Shown: positions 32,153 through 41,787 of the stretch, piece after piece
Numbering within the stretch: the first letter of the stretch is position 1
How the letters are laid out: each line of letters opens with the position of its first letter
Origin: Mucilaginibacter galii
GTDB taxonomy: Bacteria; Bacteroidota; Bacteroidia; Sphingobacteriales; Sphingobacteriaceae
NCBI RefSeq assembly: GCF_014635825.1
Contig: NZ_BMDO01000012.1
Location: 1 to 64,000 of the forward strand
DNA: 64,000 nucleotides
Direction of reading: 5' to 3'
Position numbers and translations under genes: made by a program
Notes under the pieces: model-generated
The model's input: the letters and a program-made list of their open reading frames with translations, nothing else
The model's database searches: none
Told to the model about the DNA's origin: nothing

Positions 32153-34279
32153 ATGAAATCAAATTTTACTTATGCGCTTTTAGCAGCAGTGGTAGCACTT
32201 TCTGCCTGCAAGAAAGACAACAACCAGCCAACCACCGAGGTGGTTCCGGGTAACAAAATTGCCCCCGATGGCTTTACCTTCAGCACAACAAAAAACGTAA
32301 CGCTGAATTTAAGCCTTAAAACTAACAACGACCAGCCCATTGCCGGCGTGGTGGTTAACGTGAACTTGCCTACGGGGCAAACCATTTTCAGGGGCCTTAC
32401 CACAAGCAGCGGTGTGTTGCAAGGTACGGTTACAGTGCCTACTTCAGTATCACAACTGGTAATTGACCCAGCTTACGTGGGTGTTATTCGTAATGCGCAG
32501 GCTAAAATTACAGCAAGTAACACCATAACAGCCACATTGGGTGGTAAAGATGGTTACAGCGGCGATATTGTTGCCGATCAAATTAACATGGTAGCATCAA
32601 AAGCGGCATCGTCCACAAAAACTAACGGTTTGGTTTTGACCGATTATAGCTATCCAACCAGTTACTCTTCAAGTAATGCTTTTATAAATACAGCTACCTA
32701 TCCTAAAAATTTAGGCAGGCCGGTATATTTAGAAAGTGCTGCTGATGTAATTGATGCATCTTTACTGTCTTATATTAATGCATCGTTGCCTGAAGGTAGT
32801 AAGGTGCAAGATACACACCCGGCATACTTAGCCAGCACAGCAACATCAACCATTAATGTAACCAAAGCTACCGATGTGTATGTGACTTTTGTGTCTGAAG
32901 GTGCGCAATACCAAAGTACACTCGCTTACTATACTTACAAAACAGGTTTTCCACCGGTATTTAACGTAGTAGGTACTTTAGCCGGAGGCATTGATAAAAT
33001 TACTTACGTGTTTCCTAATGCCTCGGCTTACGGATCGGGTGGTGGTTTGAAAGCTGGCGATAAAGTTAAGATAGGTAATTTTGCAGCAGGTACTTCAATT
33101 GCTTTTGTATTAATGCAAGATGCCTGGACCGGTAGCGGTGTTGCCACAGGCGGCCAAAAGTTCTCTACTGATGCGGGCTTTAACCCAGAATTGTTGTCGC
33201 CGTCATTAAGGAAACATACCGTAACGTTATATGATGATGTACATAACGCGTTTATTACAGGTTTTGAAGATTGTAACCGTCAAACACCTGCTACTAACGT
33301 TAACGGTTACGCAGCAGATGATGACTTTAACGATTTAGTGTTTTATACCACAACTTCTGTAAATGATGCTATTTCTCAGGATGGTGTGCCTGCAGTTGAT
33401 AAAGGCGGCGATACCGATGGCGATGGCGTTCAGGATGTACAGGATGCTTTCCCTAACGATCCTACACGTGCTTATATTACTTATTACCCATCATCAAGCA
33501 CTTATGCCAATATTGCTTTTGAAGATAACTGGCCTAAAAAAGGCGATTACGATTTGAATGACTTAGTGGTTAGCTACCGTTATACCTTTACCAACAATGC
33601 CAGTAACCAGGTGGTTGATTTGAAGGGTGAATATAGTGTGGCTGCATCGGGTGCATCGTTCCACAACGGTTTTGGCGTACAACTGCCGGTAAATGCTTCG
33701 GCGGTAAAATCGGTAAGCGGTCAAAGAGCTATAAGCAACTATATTAGTTTAGCTGCTAATGGTGTAGAGGCTGGTCAAACCAAAGCGGTAATTGTACCAT
33801 TTGATAACCATGAAGCATTGGTTAAAAATCCTGACGGTGCTTACTTTATTAATACCTTAGCTACTAAAGATAAAGTAACCAGCAGTGTGGCTACGGTAAA
33901 CATCAGCTTTACTTCGCCGGTTGCCGCTTCATCTCTGCAAGTGTCTGCCTTCAATCCATTCCTAATCAGCGATATGCGCCGCGGCTATGAAATTCACCTG
34001 CCGGGCTTTGCACCAACCGATAAGGTTACCAAATCGTTATTCGGTACCGATGATGATGCCTCGGTAGAAGCAAGCGGCAAATACTATGTATCTAAAGAGA
34101 ACTGGCCATGGGCTATCAGCTTCAGCGGTGCTTACAGTCATCCGTTCGAGTTGCAGCCAATTAACAGTGCTTACCTGCGTTTTGGCGAATGGGCTTCATC
34201 GGGCGGTGTAAACTTTACCGATTGGTATAGCAACACTGGCAGCGGATACCGTGATGCTTCCAAAATTTATAACAAGTAA
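32153..34279 (+). CDS. LruC-domain lipoprotein, second of a tandem pair
   Basis: The 708-aa protein is collinear with its neighbour over its whole length. It has lipobox LSAC with Cys19, then DDDFNDLVFYT, DTDGDGVQDVQDAFPND, AFEDNWPKKGDYDLNDLVVSY and the same C-terminal ending (DWYSN...SGYRD...IYNK). The two clearly arose by tandem duplication and have diverged substantially. The 100-base gap has no evident terminator, so cotranscription is likely. A strong bidirectional terminator follows. Confidence 0.88.
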   Translation: MKSNFTYALLAAVVALSACKKDNNQPTTEVVPGNKIAPDGFTFSTTKNVTLNLSLKTNNDQPIAGVVVNVNLPTGQTIFRGLTTSSGVLQGTVTVPTSVSQLVIDPAYVGVIRNAQAKITASNTITATLGGKDGYSGDIVADQINMVASKAASSTKTNGLVLTDYSYPTSYSSSNAFINTATYPKNLGRPVYLESAADVIDASLLSYINASLPEGSKVQDTHPAYLASTATSTINVTKATDVYVTFVSEGAQYQSTLAYYTYKTGFPPVFNVVGTLAGGIDKITYVFPNASAYGSGGGLKAGDKVKIGNFAAGTSIAFVLMQDAWTGSGVATGGQKFSTDAGFNPELLSPSLRKHTVTLYDDVHNAFITGFEDCNRQTPATNVNGYAADDDFNDLVFYTTTSVNDAISQDGVPAVDKGGDTDGDGVQDVQDAFPNDPTRAYITYYPSSSTYANIAFEDNWPKKGDYDLNDLVVSYRYTFTNNASNQVVDLKGEYSVAASGASFHNGFGVQLPVNASAVKSVSGQRAISNYISLAANGVEAGQTKAVIVPFDNHEALVKNPDGAYFINTLATKDKVTSSVATVNISFTSPVAASSLQVSAFNPFLISDMRRGYEIHLPGFAPTDKVTKSLFGTDDDASVEASGKYYVSKENWPWAISFSGAYSHPFELQPINSAYLRFGEWASSGGVNFTDWYSNTGSGYRDASKIYNK

Positions 34280-34357
34280 AATTCAATTTAAGAATGTACT
34301 TATAACCTACATTTTTGAGGTTTTTTGAAATAAAAGGTAATTGTATCAACTTTAAAA

Positions 34358-34398
34358 ACACAAAAGCCGCTTAATTATCAAGCGGCTTTTGTGTTTTA
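34358..34398. terminator. Bidirectional terminator between LruC2 and pyk
   Basis: ACACAAAAGCCGCTT (34358-34372) and AAGCGGCTTTTGTGT (34380-34394) form a perfect 15-bp stem with a 7-base loop, flanked by A-rich and T-rich tracts. Confidence 0.9.
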
Positions 34399-34409
34399 TA
34401 AATGGATGG

Positions 34410-35843
34410 TTATTCAATAACCGTAACCTTAAGCATATTGGTTTTGCCTTTAGCAATAATAGGTATAGAAGCGGTATTGATTACCACATCGCCACGTTCT
34501 ATCATGCTCTCACCAATAAGGATGTTGTTTACATCATTAATGGTTTTGTCGGTGCTTTCTAACTCATCGTAGAAGAAAGCACGTACACCCCAAACCAGGC
34601 TTAATGCGTTAAGCAATTGCCTGTTTGGTGTAAAGATATAAGTGTTGGCCTGAGGGCGATGACTTGAAATTTCGAAAGCTGTGTAACCTGTACCGGTCAT
34701 AGATACGATACCCACTGCATTGGTGTGCTGCGCTAAGTGTACTGCCGACTCGCATACCGCATTACTTAAGTAGTTTGGATGTAATGGGTCGGTAGTGTCT
34801 TTAGGGGCGTTAAACGGATAGCCACGTTCTTCTACGTTACGCACAATTTTTGCCATCGTTTCAATAACGATCAGCGGAAACTCACCTACCGAAGTTTCAC
34901 CGCTCAGCATCACAGCATCGGCACCGTCTAATACTGAGTTAGCTACGTCGTTCACCTCTGCACGGGTTGGGCGGGGGGTAGTAATCATGCTTTCAAGCAT
35001 CTGCGTAGCTACAATAACCGGTTTAGAAGCGGCACGGCATTTACGGGCAATCATTTTTTGCAGTAATGGTACTTCTTCTAAAGGCATTTCAACACCCAGG
35101 TCACCACGGGCTACCATCACACCGTCGGTAGCTTCAATAATAGCATCAATATTATCAATAGCCTCAGGTTTTTCAACCTTGGCAATAACGCGCGATGCTT
35201 TACCGCTGCGTGCAATAATGCGTTTTAATTCTACAATGTCTTCGCCGGTACGAACGAACGATAAACCTATCCACTCTACATCATTTTGCAAAGCAAACTG
35301 CAGGTTGGTTAAATCTTCTTCGGTTAAGCTGGGGATAGATACCTTGGTATTAGGCAGGTTAACGCCTTTACGGGAGGTTAATATACCACCGTGGATAATT
35401 TCGCATAGTACTGTATCCTTACGGTTAGTCTCAATTACCTTTAATTGTAATTTACCATCATCCAACAAAATAATCTCATTGGCTTGCACATCCTGAGGGA
35501 AGGTATCGTAAGTGATGTAAATGTTGTTTTCATCACCAATAGCTTCATGGGTAGTAATGTTGATGTGTTTGCCATTCACCAAATGAATGCCACCATCTTT
35601 TACTAAACCAATGCGGATTTTTGGTCCTTGCAAATCGGCCAGTATGGCGATGTTGGTTTTGTACTGCTCGTTAATTTCGCGGATCAGATCAATAGTTTTC
35701 TGATGATCTTCGGGCCTGCCGTGCGAAAAATTAAGGCGGCAAACATTAACGCCGGCCTTCACCATAGCCAGTAATACATCTTTTTTAGCAGATGCAGGGC
35801 CCATGGTAGCCACAATTTTAGTTCTGTTATAAGATAATTTCAT
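34410..35843 (-). CDS. pyk: Pyruvate kinase
   Basis: Pyruvate kinase (477 aa) makes pyruvate and ATP from phosphoenolpyruvate and ADP, the last step of glycolysis. The N-terminal TKIVATMGPAS, the catalytic IAKVEKPEAIDN, the signature MVARGDLGVEMP and the KPVIVATQMLESM segment are all present, followed by the C-terminal allosteric domain. Length is normal. It ends in the bidirectional terminator shared with the LruC gene. The IPExxxVDY gene lies 81 bases upstream in the same direction and may be cotranscribed, a linkage I believe is common in this phylum. Confidence 0.97.
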   Translation of the reverse strand: MKLSYNRTKIVATMGPASAKKDVLLAMVKAGVNVCRLNFSHGRPEDHQKTIDLIREINEQYKTNIAILADLQGPKIRIGLVKDGGIHLVNGKHINITTHEAIGDENNIYITYDTFPQDVQANEIILLDDGKLQLKVIETNRKDTVLCEIIHGGILTSRKGVNLPNTKVSIPSLTEEDLTNLQFALQNDVEWIGLSFVRTGEDIVELKRIIARSGKASRVIAKVEKPEAIDNIDAIIEATDGVMVARGDLGVEMPLEEVPLLQKMIARKCRAASKPVIVATQMLESMITTPRPTRAEVNDVANSVLDGADAVMLSGETSVGEFPLIVIETMAKIVRNVEERGYPFNAPKDTTDPLHPNYLSNAVCESAVHLAQHTNAVGIVSMTGTGYTAFEISSHRPQANTYIFTPNRQLLNALSLVWGVRAFFYDELESTDKTINDVNNILIGESMIERGDVVINTASIPIIAKGKTNMLKVTVIE

Positions 35844-35924
35844 ATGTTGGTTTTATCTGGTCGTGGTATGTTAACTAAGTTTAAAGTAATTAAGTGTGTA
35901 AAGAATACACTTTTAAAATTTCCG

Positions 35925-36347
35925 CTAAAATAAAAGATTTTCGCGTGATTTTATCTTTTTAGGTTCAATCTTTACGGCGGCCATTATTTCGGGTATTCTG
36001 TTGAGGGCGCTTATGATGTTATTCAGGTCGGTATCATCAATAAAATTCTTGATCATAAAAAAGTAGTCTACCTCGCGCATTTCGGGTATTAAAAGGCCTT
36101 CAGAGCCCTTGTTGGCAATAAAATAGAAATCGGTTTCGGTGGTTTCCCACTGATAATGGTAGATAGAAAAGAAGGCCGGCTCGGTAATTAACTGAAAAAT
36201 ATCTACGGCTAAGTCTGGTATTTTCTTGAAATTAAAGTTGAGATACTTATTAATAAAGTGACAAACCCGGTAGTCTTTTAAGGGGGTGTTGATCGCGATC
36301 AGTACAAAGTCCAGATCTATCTCAAATTTTAAAACCTTTTTGGTCAA
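35925..36347 (-). CDS. IPExxxVDY family protein
   Basis: The 140-aa protein carries the family signature LIPEMREVDYFFMI (about residues 86-99), which gives this Bacteroidota-specific family its name. It is soluble and has no signal peptide. The function is unknown. It is placed between pyk and the divergent acpP gene. Confidence 0.85.
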   Translation of the reverse strand: MTKKVLKFEIDLDFVLIAINTPLKDYRVCHFINKYLNFNFKKIPDLAVDIFQLITEPAFFSIYHYQWETTETDFYFIANKGSEGLLIPEMREVDYFFMIKNFIDDTDLNNIISALNRIPEIMAAVKIEPKKIKSRENLLF

Positions 36348-36434
36348 AATGAATACATATATTTGAGCTGGTAAAAATACAAAAGAGAAACCGTAGTGGT
36401 AAAATTTTGTTGTACCAAATGCATGGATTTTAGA

Positions 36435-36465
36435 TTTGATATTTAACTAAATTTATTTTTCTTTG
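36435..36465 (+). promoter_or_regulatory. Promoter of acpP-fabF-rnc
   Basis: TTTG (36435-36438) and TTTCTTTG (36458-36465) are 19 bases apart, close to the Bacteroidota consensus with one mismatch at the second base of the -7 box. Confidence 0.65.
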
Positions 36466-36502
36466 CACAGAATTTTTATTTAATCATTTAACATAGATTA
36501 TT

Positions 36503-36739
36503 ATGTCTGATATCGCTTCAAGAGTAAAAGCAATCATCGTGGAAAAATTAGGTGTTGACGAAAGTGAAGTTACACCTGAAGCAAGTTTCACCAACGATTT
36601 GGGTGCAGACTCTTTAGACACCGTGGAATTGATCATGGAGTTTGAAAAGGAATTTAACGTAGCTATTCCTGACGATCAGGCCGAAACTATCGGTACAGTT
36701 GGTCAAGCTATTGATTACCTGGAAAAAAACGTTAAGTAG
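36503..36739 (+). CDS. acpP: Acyl carrier protein
   Basis: ACP (78 aa) carries the growing acyl chain on a phosphopantetheine arm. The attachment Ser37 is in GADSLDTVEL. It is acidic and of normal length. It is the first gene of acpP-fabF-rnc, a conserved bacterial order, with a promoter at 36435-36465. Confidence 0.97.
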   Translation: MSDIASRVKAIIVEKLGVDESEVTPEASFTNDLGADSLDTVELIMEFEKEFNVAIPDDQAETIGTVGQAIDYLEKNVK

Positions 36740-36759
36740 GACTCCCTCAGCAATAATAG

Positions 36760-38013
36760 ATGGAGTTTAAACGAGTAGTAGTAACCGGGCTTGGTGCACT
36801 TACTCCTATTGGTAATACCGTTTCAGAGTACTGGAACGCGTTACTAAATGGGGTGAGTGGTGCTGCCTTTATTAAAAGTTTTGACACCACGCACTTTAAA
36901 ACAAAGTTTGCGTGTGAGGTTAAAAATTTTGATGCCGATGCTTTTCTGGGACGCAAAGATGCCCGCAAGCTCGATCCTTTTGTACAATATGCTTTATATT
37001 CTACAGAAGAGGCGGTTAAAGATGCAGGATTAGATTTTGATAAACTGGATACCAGCCGTATTGGTGTGATTTGGGGTTCGGGTATTGGAGGCTTAAAAAC
37101 ATTTTTGGATGAAGTAGTAAACTTTGCCAAAGGTGATGGTACGCCACGCTTTAACCCTTTCTTTATTCCAAAAATGATTGCAGATATAGCCCCGGGCCAT
37201 ATCTCAATTAAATATGGTTTAAGAGGACCAAACTTTACTACGGTATCGGCTTGTGCTTCATCCAATAACTCATTAATTGATGCCTTTACCTATATTCGTT
37301 TAGGCAGGGCTAACATGTTCATCAGCGGTGGTTCTGAAGCCATTATTAACGAGGCTGGTATTGGTGGTTTTAACGCCATGCATGCCCTAAGCACTCGTAA
37401 TGATGACCCGGCAACGGCTTCGCGGCCGTTTGACCTTGACCGCGACGGCTTTGTGGCTGGCGAGGGCGCAGGTACCATTATACTGGAAGAACTGGAGCAC
37501 GCCAAAGCACGTGGTGCAAAAATTTATGCCGAAATGATGGGCGGCGGCATGAGTGCCGATGCTTACCACATGACGGCTCCGCATCCCGAAGGTTTAGGTG
37601 CAGCCCTGGTAATGAAAGCAGCTTTAGAAGATGCTAACATGCAGCCATCGGATATTGATTACGTGAACGTTCACGGTACATCTACACCAATTGGCGATCC
37701 GCAGGAGGTGAAAGCTATACAACAGGCTTACGGCGACGAGTTATATCGTATCAATATTAGCTCTACCAAATCAATGACCGGGCATTTGCTTGGTGCAGCT
37801 GGTGCGGTTGAAGCTATTGCTGCTATTTTAGCAGTGCAAAACGATATTGTTCCACCTACCATTAACCACTTTACCGACGATCCATCTTTTGATCCGCGTA
37901 TAAACTTTACGTTTAACAAAGCTCAGAAACGTGTGGTTAGAGCGGCACAAAGCAATGGTTTTGGCTTTGGTGGCCATAACGCGTCTGTAATATTCAAAAA
38001 ATACGAAGAATAA
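36760..38013 (+). CDS. fabF: Beta-ketoacyl-ACP synthase II
   Basis: FabF (417 aa) condenses malonyl-ACP with acyl-ACP in chain elongation. The Cys-His-His active site is complete: Cys165 in VSACASSNN, His305 in VHGTSTP and His342 in TGHLLGAAG. It starts 20 bases after acpP and is followed 12 bases later by rnc, so the three form an operon. Confidence 0.97.
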   Translation: MEFKRVVVTGLGALTPIGNTVSEYWNALLNGVSGAAFIKSFDTTHFKTKFACEVKNFDADAFLGRKDARKLDPFVQYALYSTEEAVKDAGLDFDKLDTSRIGVIWGSGIGGLKTFLDEVVNFAKGDGTPRFNPFFIPKMIADIAPGHISIKYGLRGPNFTTVSACASSNNSLIDAFTYIRLGRANMFISGGSEAIINEAGIGGFNAMHALSTRNDDPATASRPFDLDRDGFVAGEGAGTIILEELEHAKARGAKIYAEMMGGGMSADAYHMTAPHPEGLGAALVMKAALEDANMQPSDIDYVNVHGTSTPIGDPQEVKAIQQAYGDELYRINISSTKSMTGHLLGAAGAVEAIAAILAVQNDIVPPTINHFTDDPSFDPRINFTFNKAQKRVVRAAQSNGFGFGGHNASVIFKKYEE

Positions 38014-38025
38014 AATTCGTTTTTA

Positions 38026-38751
38026 ATGCCTATCAGCCGGTTATATAAGCTTTATTTATCGCCTCACCGTAAATACGTAAAAACATTAAAGAATTTGCTC
38101 GGCTTCGTGCCGGGCAATTTGTCTTTATACCGGTTAGCGTTTAGGCACAAGTCTGTTGCGCAAGCCATAAAAAAGGGTGTTAAAAATAGTAACGAGCGTT
38201 TAGAGTTCTTGGGCGATGCTGTTTTAGGCAGCGTAGTTGCCGAGGTGCTCTTTAAAATGTACCCGTATGAGGATGAAGGTTTTTTAACCGAACTCCGTTC
38301 TAAAATGGTGAACCGGAACAACCTTAACCAACTTGGCCGCAAACTGGGGTTAGACGGCTTAATACAGTACGATAACCGCATGGTAAACTCAACCCGCCAG
38401 GGTTCGTTACTGGGCGATGCTTTTGAGGCGCTGATAGGTGCCGTATACCTCGACAAAGGGTACGATTTTACCAAAGGTTTCCTCATTAACCGTATTATCA
38501 AATCACACATTGATATACATACCCTCGAACAAACCGAAACCAATTTCAAGAGCAAGCTTATAGAGTGGTGCCAGCGCCACGGCAAAGATGTATTGTTTGA
38601 ACTGGCCCAAAACCAGGATGGTGAAAGCAGCAAGCTTTTTACCATACAAGTAAACATCGACGGCGATATTATGGGTTTAGGCAAAGAATTCAGCAAGAAA
38701 AACGCCGAAAAACTGGCCGCCGAAAAAGCTTGCGAAGCGCTGGGGATTTAA
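38026..38751 (+). CDS. rnc: Ribonuclease III
   Basis: RNase III (241 aa) cleaves double-stranded RNA, including rRNA precursors. The catalytic signature NERLEFLGDAVLG (about 55-67) and the second acidic site (LLGDAFEALIGAVYLD) are intact. A double-stranded RNA-binding domain fills about 170-240, ending KNAEKLAAEKACEAL. It is the last gene of the acpP-fabF-rnc operon. No terminator is obvious in the 233 bases that follow. Confidence 0.96.
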   Translation: MPISRLYKLYLSPHRKYVKTLKNLLGFVPGNLSLYRLAFRHKSVAQAIKKGVKNSNERLEFLGDAVLGSVVAEVLFKMYPYEDEGFLTELRSKMVNRNNLNQLGRKLGLDGLIQYDNRMVNSTRQGSLLGDAFEALIGAVYLDKGYDFTKGFLINRIIKSHIDIHTLEQTETNFKSKLIEWCQRHGKDVLFELAQNQDGESSKLFTIQVNIDGDIMGLGKEFSKKNAEKLAAEKACEALGI

Positions 38752-38984
38752 TTCAGGTTTAAGGAAGTTTACTATAGCTCGTAAACCCTAGATTATTTTT
38801 CATTATCAGATATTTGTTAGAGCATTCTGCCCCGATAATAGCCTTAAATATAGAATCTGTTTCTGTATCTTTAAAGAGCTAAGCCCTTTAATAGCTTTTA
38901 ATTAAACACGTAGAATGTTTTTAGAAATGTGGGTGTTTTTGATGGGCAGAGAAAACAGTCTGCAGAGGGCCAAATTTTTATCGC

Positions 38985-39710
38985 ATGAAACAACCTTTAC
39001 TTCATTATTTGTTCATAGGATTATTAGTCCTCCTTTCTTCAGCTTGTGAGAAAGAGGCCTCTATAACACCCGTGGTTTGGAGTAAACCTATTACCGGGGC
39101 AGGAACCGGGAGCGGAACGGGTACCGGTGGAGGTACTACTACACCGGGAACTAATAATACAGGCTACCAACCATTCAATAGCGGCTCATACTGGAAATAT
39201 GTAACCACAGGGAGCATTACCGATGAGCAAACGCAAACCCTAACAGGTAAAGCGGCCAGCATCAACGGTAAAACCTATTATGAAATGAGCCAAATCTCCA
39301 AAACTTTGGGTACCAGTTTAGGTTATTTTAATGCAGATAACGGTGTTTACAAGGTAAGGGCCTCTACCTATATTGACGGTGTTACTGTAGAACTTACTTA
39401 CCTTGATGCCAATAAAGCAGTAGGTGAAACCTGGACTGCACCTATGACCGATAATGGACAAGTGAATGGTGTTCTGGCCCGTATTTTAGGCAAAATTATT
39501 GAAAAAGGCATTAGTCATACCGTATCAGGAAAAAGTTATAGCGATGTAATTCATACACAGGTAGACGTGCAGTACGATATGGGGGGCTTTGGTACTTACA
39601 GTACTTACGACATGTACATTGCCAAAGGTATAGGCATTATTGAAACGAGCAATAGCGTGTTTGGTCAAAAGTTTTCAGACGTTAATCTGGTAGAATATAG
39701 CATTAAATAG
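38985..39710 (+). CDS. Lipoprotein with Gly/Thr-rich linker, paralogue of 50020-50736
   Basis: The 241-aa protein has a lipoprotein signal with Cys21 in SSAC and a Gly/Thr-rich linker (about 38-56, GAGTGSGTGTGGGTTTPGT). A beta-rich domain of about 180 residues follows, containing YQPFNSGSYWKY, GETWTAP and a C-terminal MYIAKGIGIIE-NLVEYSIK. The protein at 50020-50736 on the other strand has the same order of features and clear sequence similarity, including the last residues. The family is not recognised; it resembles the many small Bacteroidota surface lipoproteins of unknown role. Confidence 0.75.
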   Translation: MKQPLLHYLFIGLLVLLSSACEKEASITPVVWSKPITGAGTGSGTGTGGGTTTPGTNNTGYQPFNSGSYWKYVTTGSITDEQTQTLTGKAASINGKTYYEMSQISKTLGTSLGYFNADNGVYKVRASTYIDGVTVELTYLDANKAVGETWTAPMTDNGQVNGVLARILGKIIEKGISHTVSGKSYSDVIHTQVDVQYDMGGFGTYSTYDMYIAKGIGIIETSNSVFGQKFSDVNLVEYSIK

Positions 39711-39846
39711 CTCTTATTATATGGCAGAAAATAAGCAAGCATCAGTCTTGAGTCATGTATCGGCAGCTTTGTAAACGCTGCGCCATAAATTCAATTCAAC
39801 AACTGCCAGCGCACCATCATAGCCCAATTATTGCGCTGCCTAGGGT

Positions 39847-40887
39847 ATGAATAATATTCGTTTAAGCGTGCTTGATCAGTCGCCGGTGCGTAAAGGCGTA
39901 ACTGCCGCGCATGCAGTGGCCGAAACTGTGGAACTGGCTAAACTAACCGATAAATTAGGTTATACCCGCTTTTGGGTATCTGAACACCATAACACCGGCA
40001 GCCTGGCCGGCTCTACCCCCGAAGTGTTGATTGCCCATTTGGCCGGACAAACGCAAAGTATGCGTATAGGTTCGGGAGGTATCATGATGCCTAACCACAG
40101 TACACTTAAAGTTGCCGAAAATTTCAGAATGCTGGAAGCTTTGTTTCCTGGTCGTATTGATTTAGGCATGGGCCGTGCACCCGGTACCGACAGGTTAACC
40201 GCCAGCATACTTAACCCATCAAACCAATTTCGTGAGCAAGATTTTGTGGAGCAACTGGCCGACCTCCAAAATTATTTTAACGACACGGCCGAAAACGGCC
40301 CGGTGGCCGCCAAGATCAGGGCTATACCGCAAGTAGATACCATACCCAACATGTGGTTGTTGAGCAGTAGCGGACAAAGCAGCTTGTTTGCCTCACACTT
40401 TGGCATGGGCTTTACATTCGCTCACTTTATTAACCCGGCGGGCGGCTCACAAGCCGTAGAGCTGTACCGCAGCAGGTTTCAACCTTCGGCCGAATTATCG
40501 CAGCCCGAGGCTAACGTAGCCATATTTGCGTTTTGTTCTGAAGATGAAGAAAAAGTTAGGCAACACCTGGCTGTAATGGATTATCGCTTTTTGCAATTTG
40601 AAAAAGGTGGGCCTATTTTACCTTTAACTTACGAGGATATAAAGGACACTACTTATACGCTGCCTGAGCAGGAGCGCATTAAATATAACCGCAGGCGCGT
40701 AATAGCAGGCACACCCGAACAAATGAAGGATATCATTACCAGGCTGGCCAATACCTATAAAGTAGATGAAATTATTTTGGCAACCATAGCCGAAGATTTT
40801 GACGACCGCCTGGAGTCTTACCGCTTATTAGCCCAACAATTTGAATTGCAGCCGCAAATATTGAACGAGAGCCATGCTGTTGCTTAA
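39847..40887 (+). CDS. LLM-class flavin-dependent oxidoreductase
   Basis: The 346-aa protein is a luciferase-like monooxygenase fold of the type annotated MsnO8 or YhbW-like. Diagnostic stretches are LSVLDQSPVRKG, GYTRFWVSEHHN, IGSGGIMMPNHS and LGMGRAPGTD. It should use FMN; the substrate is unknown. It is monocistronic, with a strong terminator at 40911. Confidence 0.92.
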   Translation: MNNIRLSVLDQSPVRKGVTAAHAVAETVELAKLTDKLGYTRFWVSEHHNTGSLAGSTPEVLIAHLAGQTQSMRIGSGGIMMPNHSTLKVAENFRMLEALFPGRIDLGMGRAPGTDRLTASILNPSNQFREQDFVEQLADLQNYFNDTAENGPVAAKIRAIPQVDTIPNMWLLSSSGQSSLFASHFGMGFTFAHFINPAGGSQAVELYRSRFQPSAELSQPEANVAIFAFCSEDEEKVRQHLAVMDYRFLQFEKGGPILPLTYEDIKDTTYTLPEQERIKYNRRRVIAGTPEQMKDIITRLANTYKVDEIILATIAEDFDDRLESYRLLAQQFELQPQILNESHAVA

Positions 40888-40910
40888 TTATAATTTAATA
40901 CTTCATATTC

Positions 40911-40942
40911 AAAGCCGGCTCGGTTATGAGCCGGCTTTTATT
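40911..40942 (+). terminator. Terminator after the LLM oxidoreductase
   Basis: AAAGCCGGCT (40911-40920) pairs with AGCCGGCTTT (40929-40938), an 8-base loop and a short T-rich tail. Confidence 0.85.
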
Positions 40943-41046
40943 GTGGATAACTGTTAACATGTTGGATATTAAATGTTACCTTTGCCCAACAAAATTCAAC
41001 CTTGAATTACTTATAGCAATTATTACTGTAACCATATAAGTTAATC

Positions 41047-41784
41047 GTGATTATAATTATTTTCTTCTTTGCCCACTGGTTTTTATCCCTGTTCTTTCAA
41101 ACATTTTATTTACACCGGTACGCCGCTCATAAAATGTATAGTACGCCTAAATTTACCGAGCGTGTTTTTCATTTTCTTACGTTTGTGTGTCAGGGATCCT
41201 CGTTTTTAAACCCGCGCGCTTATGCCATTATGCACCGTGAGCACCATGCTTACAGCGATACCGAGAAAGACCCGCATTCACCACACTTTTTTACCGATGT
41301 ATTTCAAATGATGTACCGTACGGCTATCAGTTTCCGTTTGTACGAGAAACGGGTAAAAGAGCCCGATGCACAATTTAAAGGCAATTACCCTGAATGGCGT
41401 TTGCTGGACTACTATGGTTCGCATATTATTACCCGCATAGGCTTTGGCATACTTTATATAGCTTTTTACGCTGCATTTGCTACCGCATGGTGGCAGTGGC
41501 TGTTGTTACCTATCCAATTTATTATGGGGCCACTTCACGGTGCTATTGTAAACTGGTGCGGACACAAGTACGGTTATAGCAATTTCGACAATGGCGATAA
41601 ATCTAAAAACACCACCCCCTTCGACTTTTTAATGCTGGGCGAACTGTTTCAGAACAATCACCATAAACGCCCCAATAGCCCTAACTTTGGAGCCCGCTGG
41701 TTTGAAATTGACCCTGTTTACCCGGTCATGAAAGCCCTGCACTGGATGCACATCATCAGGCTGAGGAAACCTTCGCTTGCTTAA
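41047..41784 (+). CDS. Acyl-CoA/fatty acid desaturase
   Basis: The 245-aa protein is a membrane di-iron desaturase. The three histidine boxes are HRYAAH (about 23-28), HREHH (about 61-65) and NNHHK (about 201-205), with hydrophobic segments near 2-20 and 130-165. It would insert a double bond into membrane fatty acids or make precursors of related lipids. The start is GTG at 41047. A TACCTTTG -7-like box is at 40977-40984. It is shorter than eukaryotic stearoyl-CoA desaturases but typical for bacteria. Confidence 0.88.
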   Translation: MIIIIFFFAHWFLSLFFQTFYLHRYAAHKMYSTPKFTERVFHFLTFVCQGSSFLNPRAYAIMHREHHAYSDTEKDPHSPHFFTDVFQMMYRTAISFRLYEKRVKEPDAQFKGNYPEWRLLDYYGSHIITRIGFGILYIAFYAAFATAWWQWLLLPIQFIMGPLHGAIVNWCGHKYGYSNFDNGDKSKNTTPFDFLMLGELFQNNHHKRPNSPNFGARWFEIDPVYPVMKALHWMHIIRLRKPSLA

Positions 41785-41787
41785 GAT

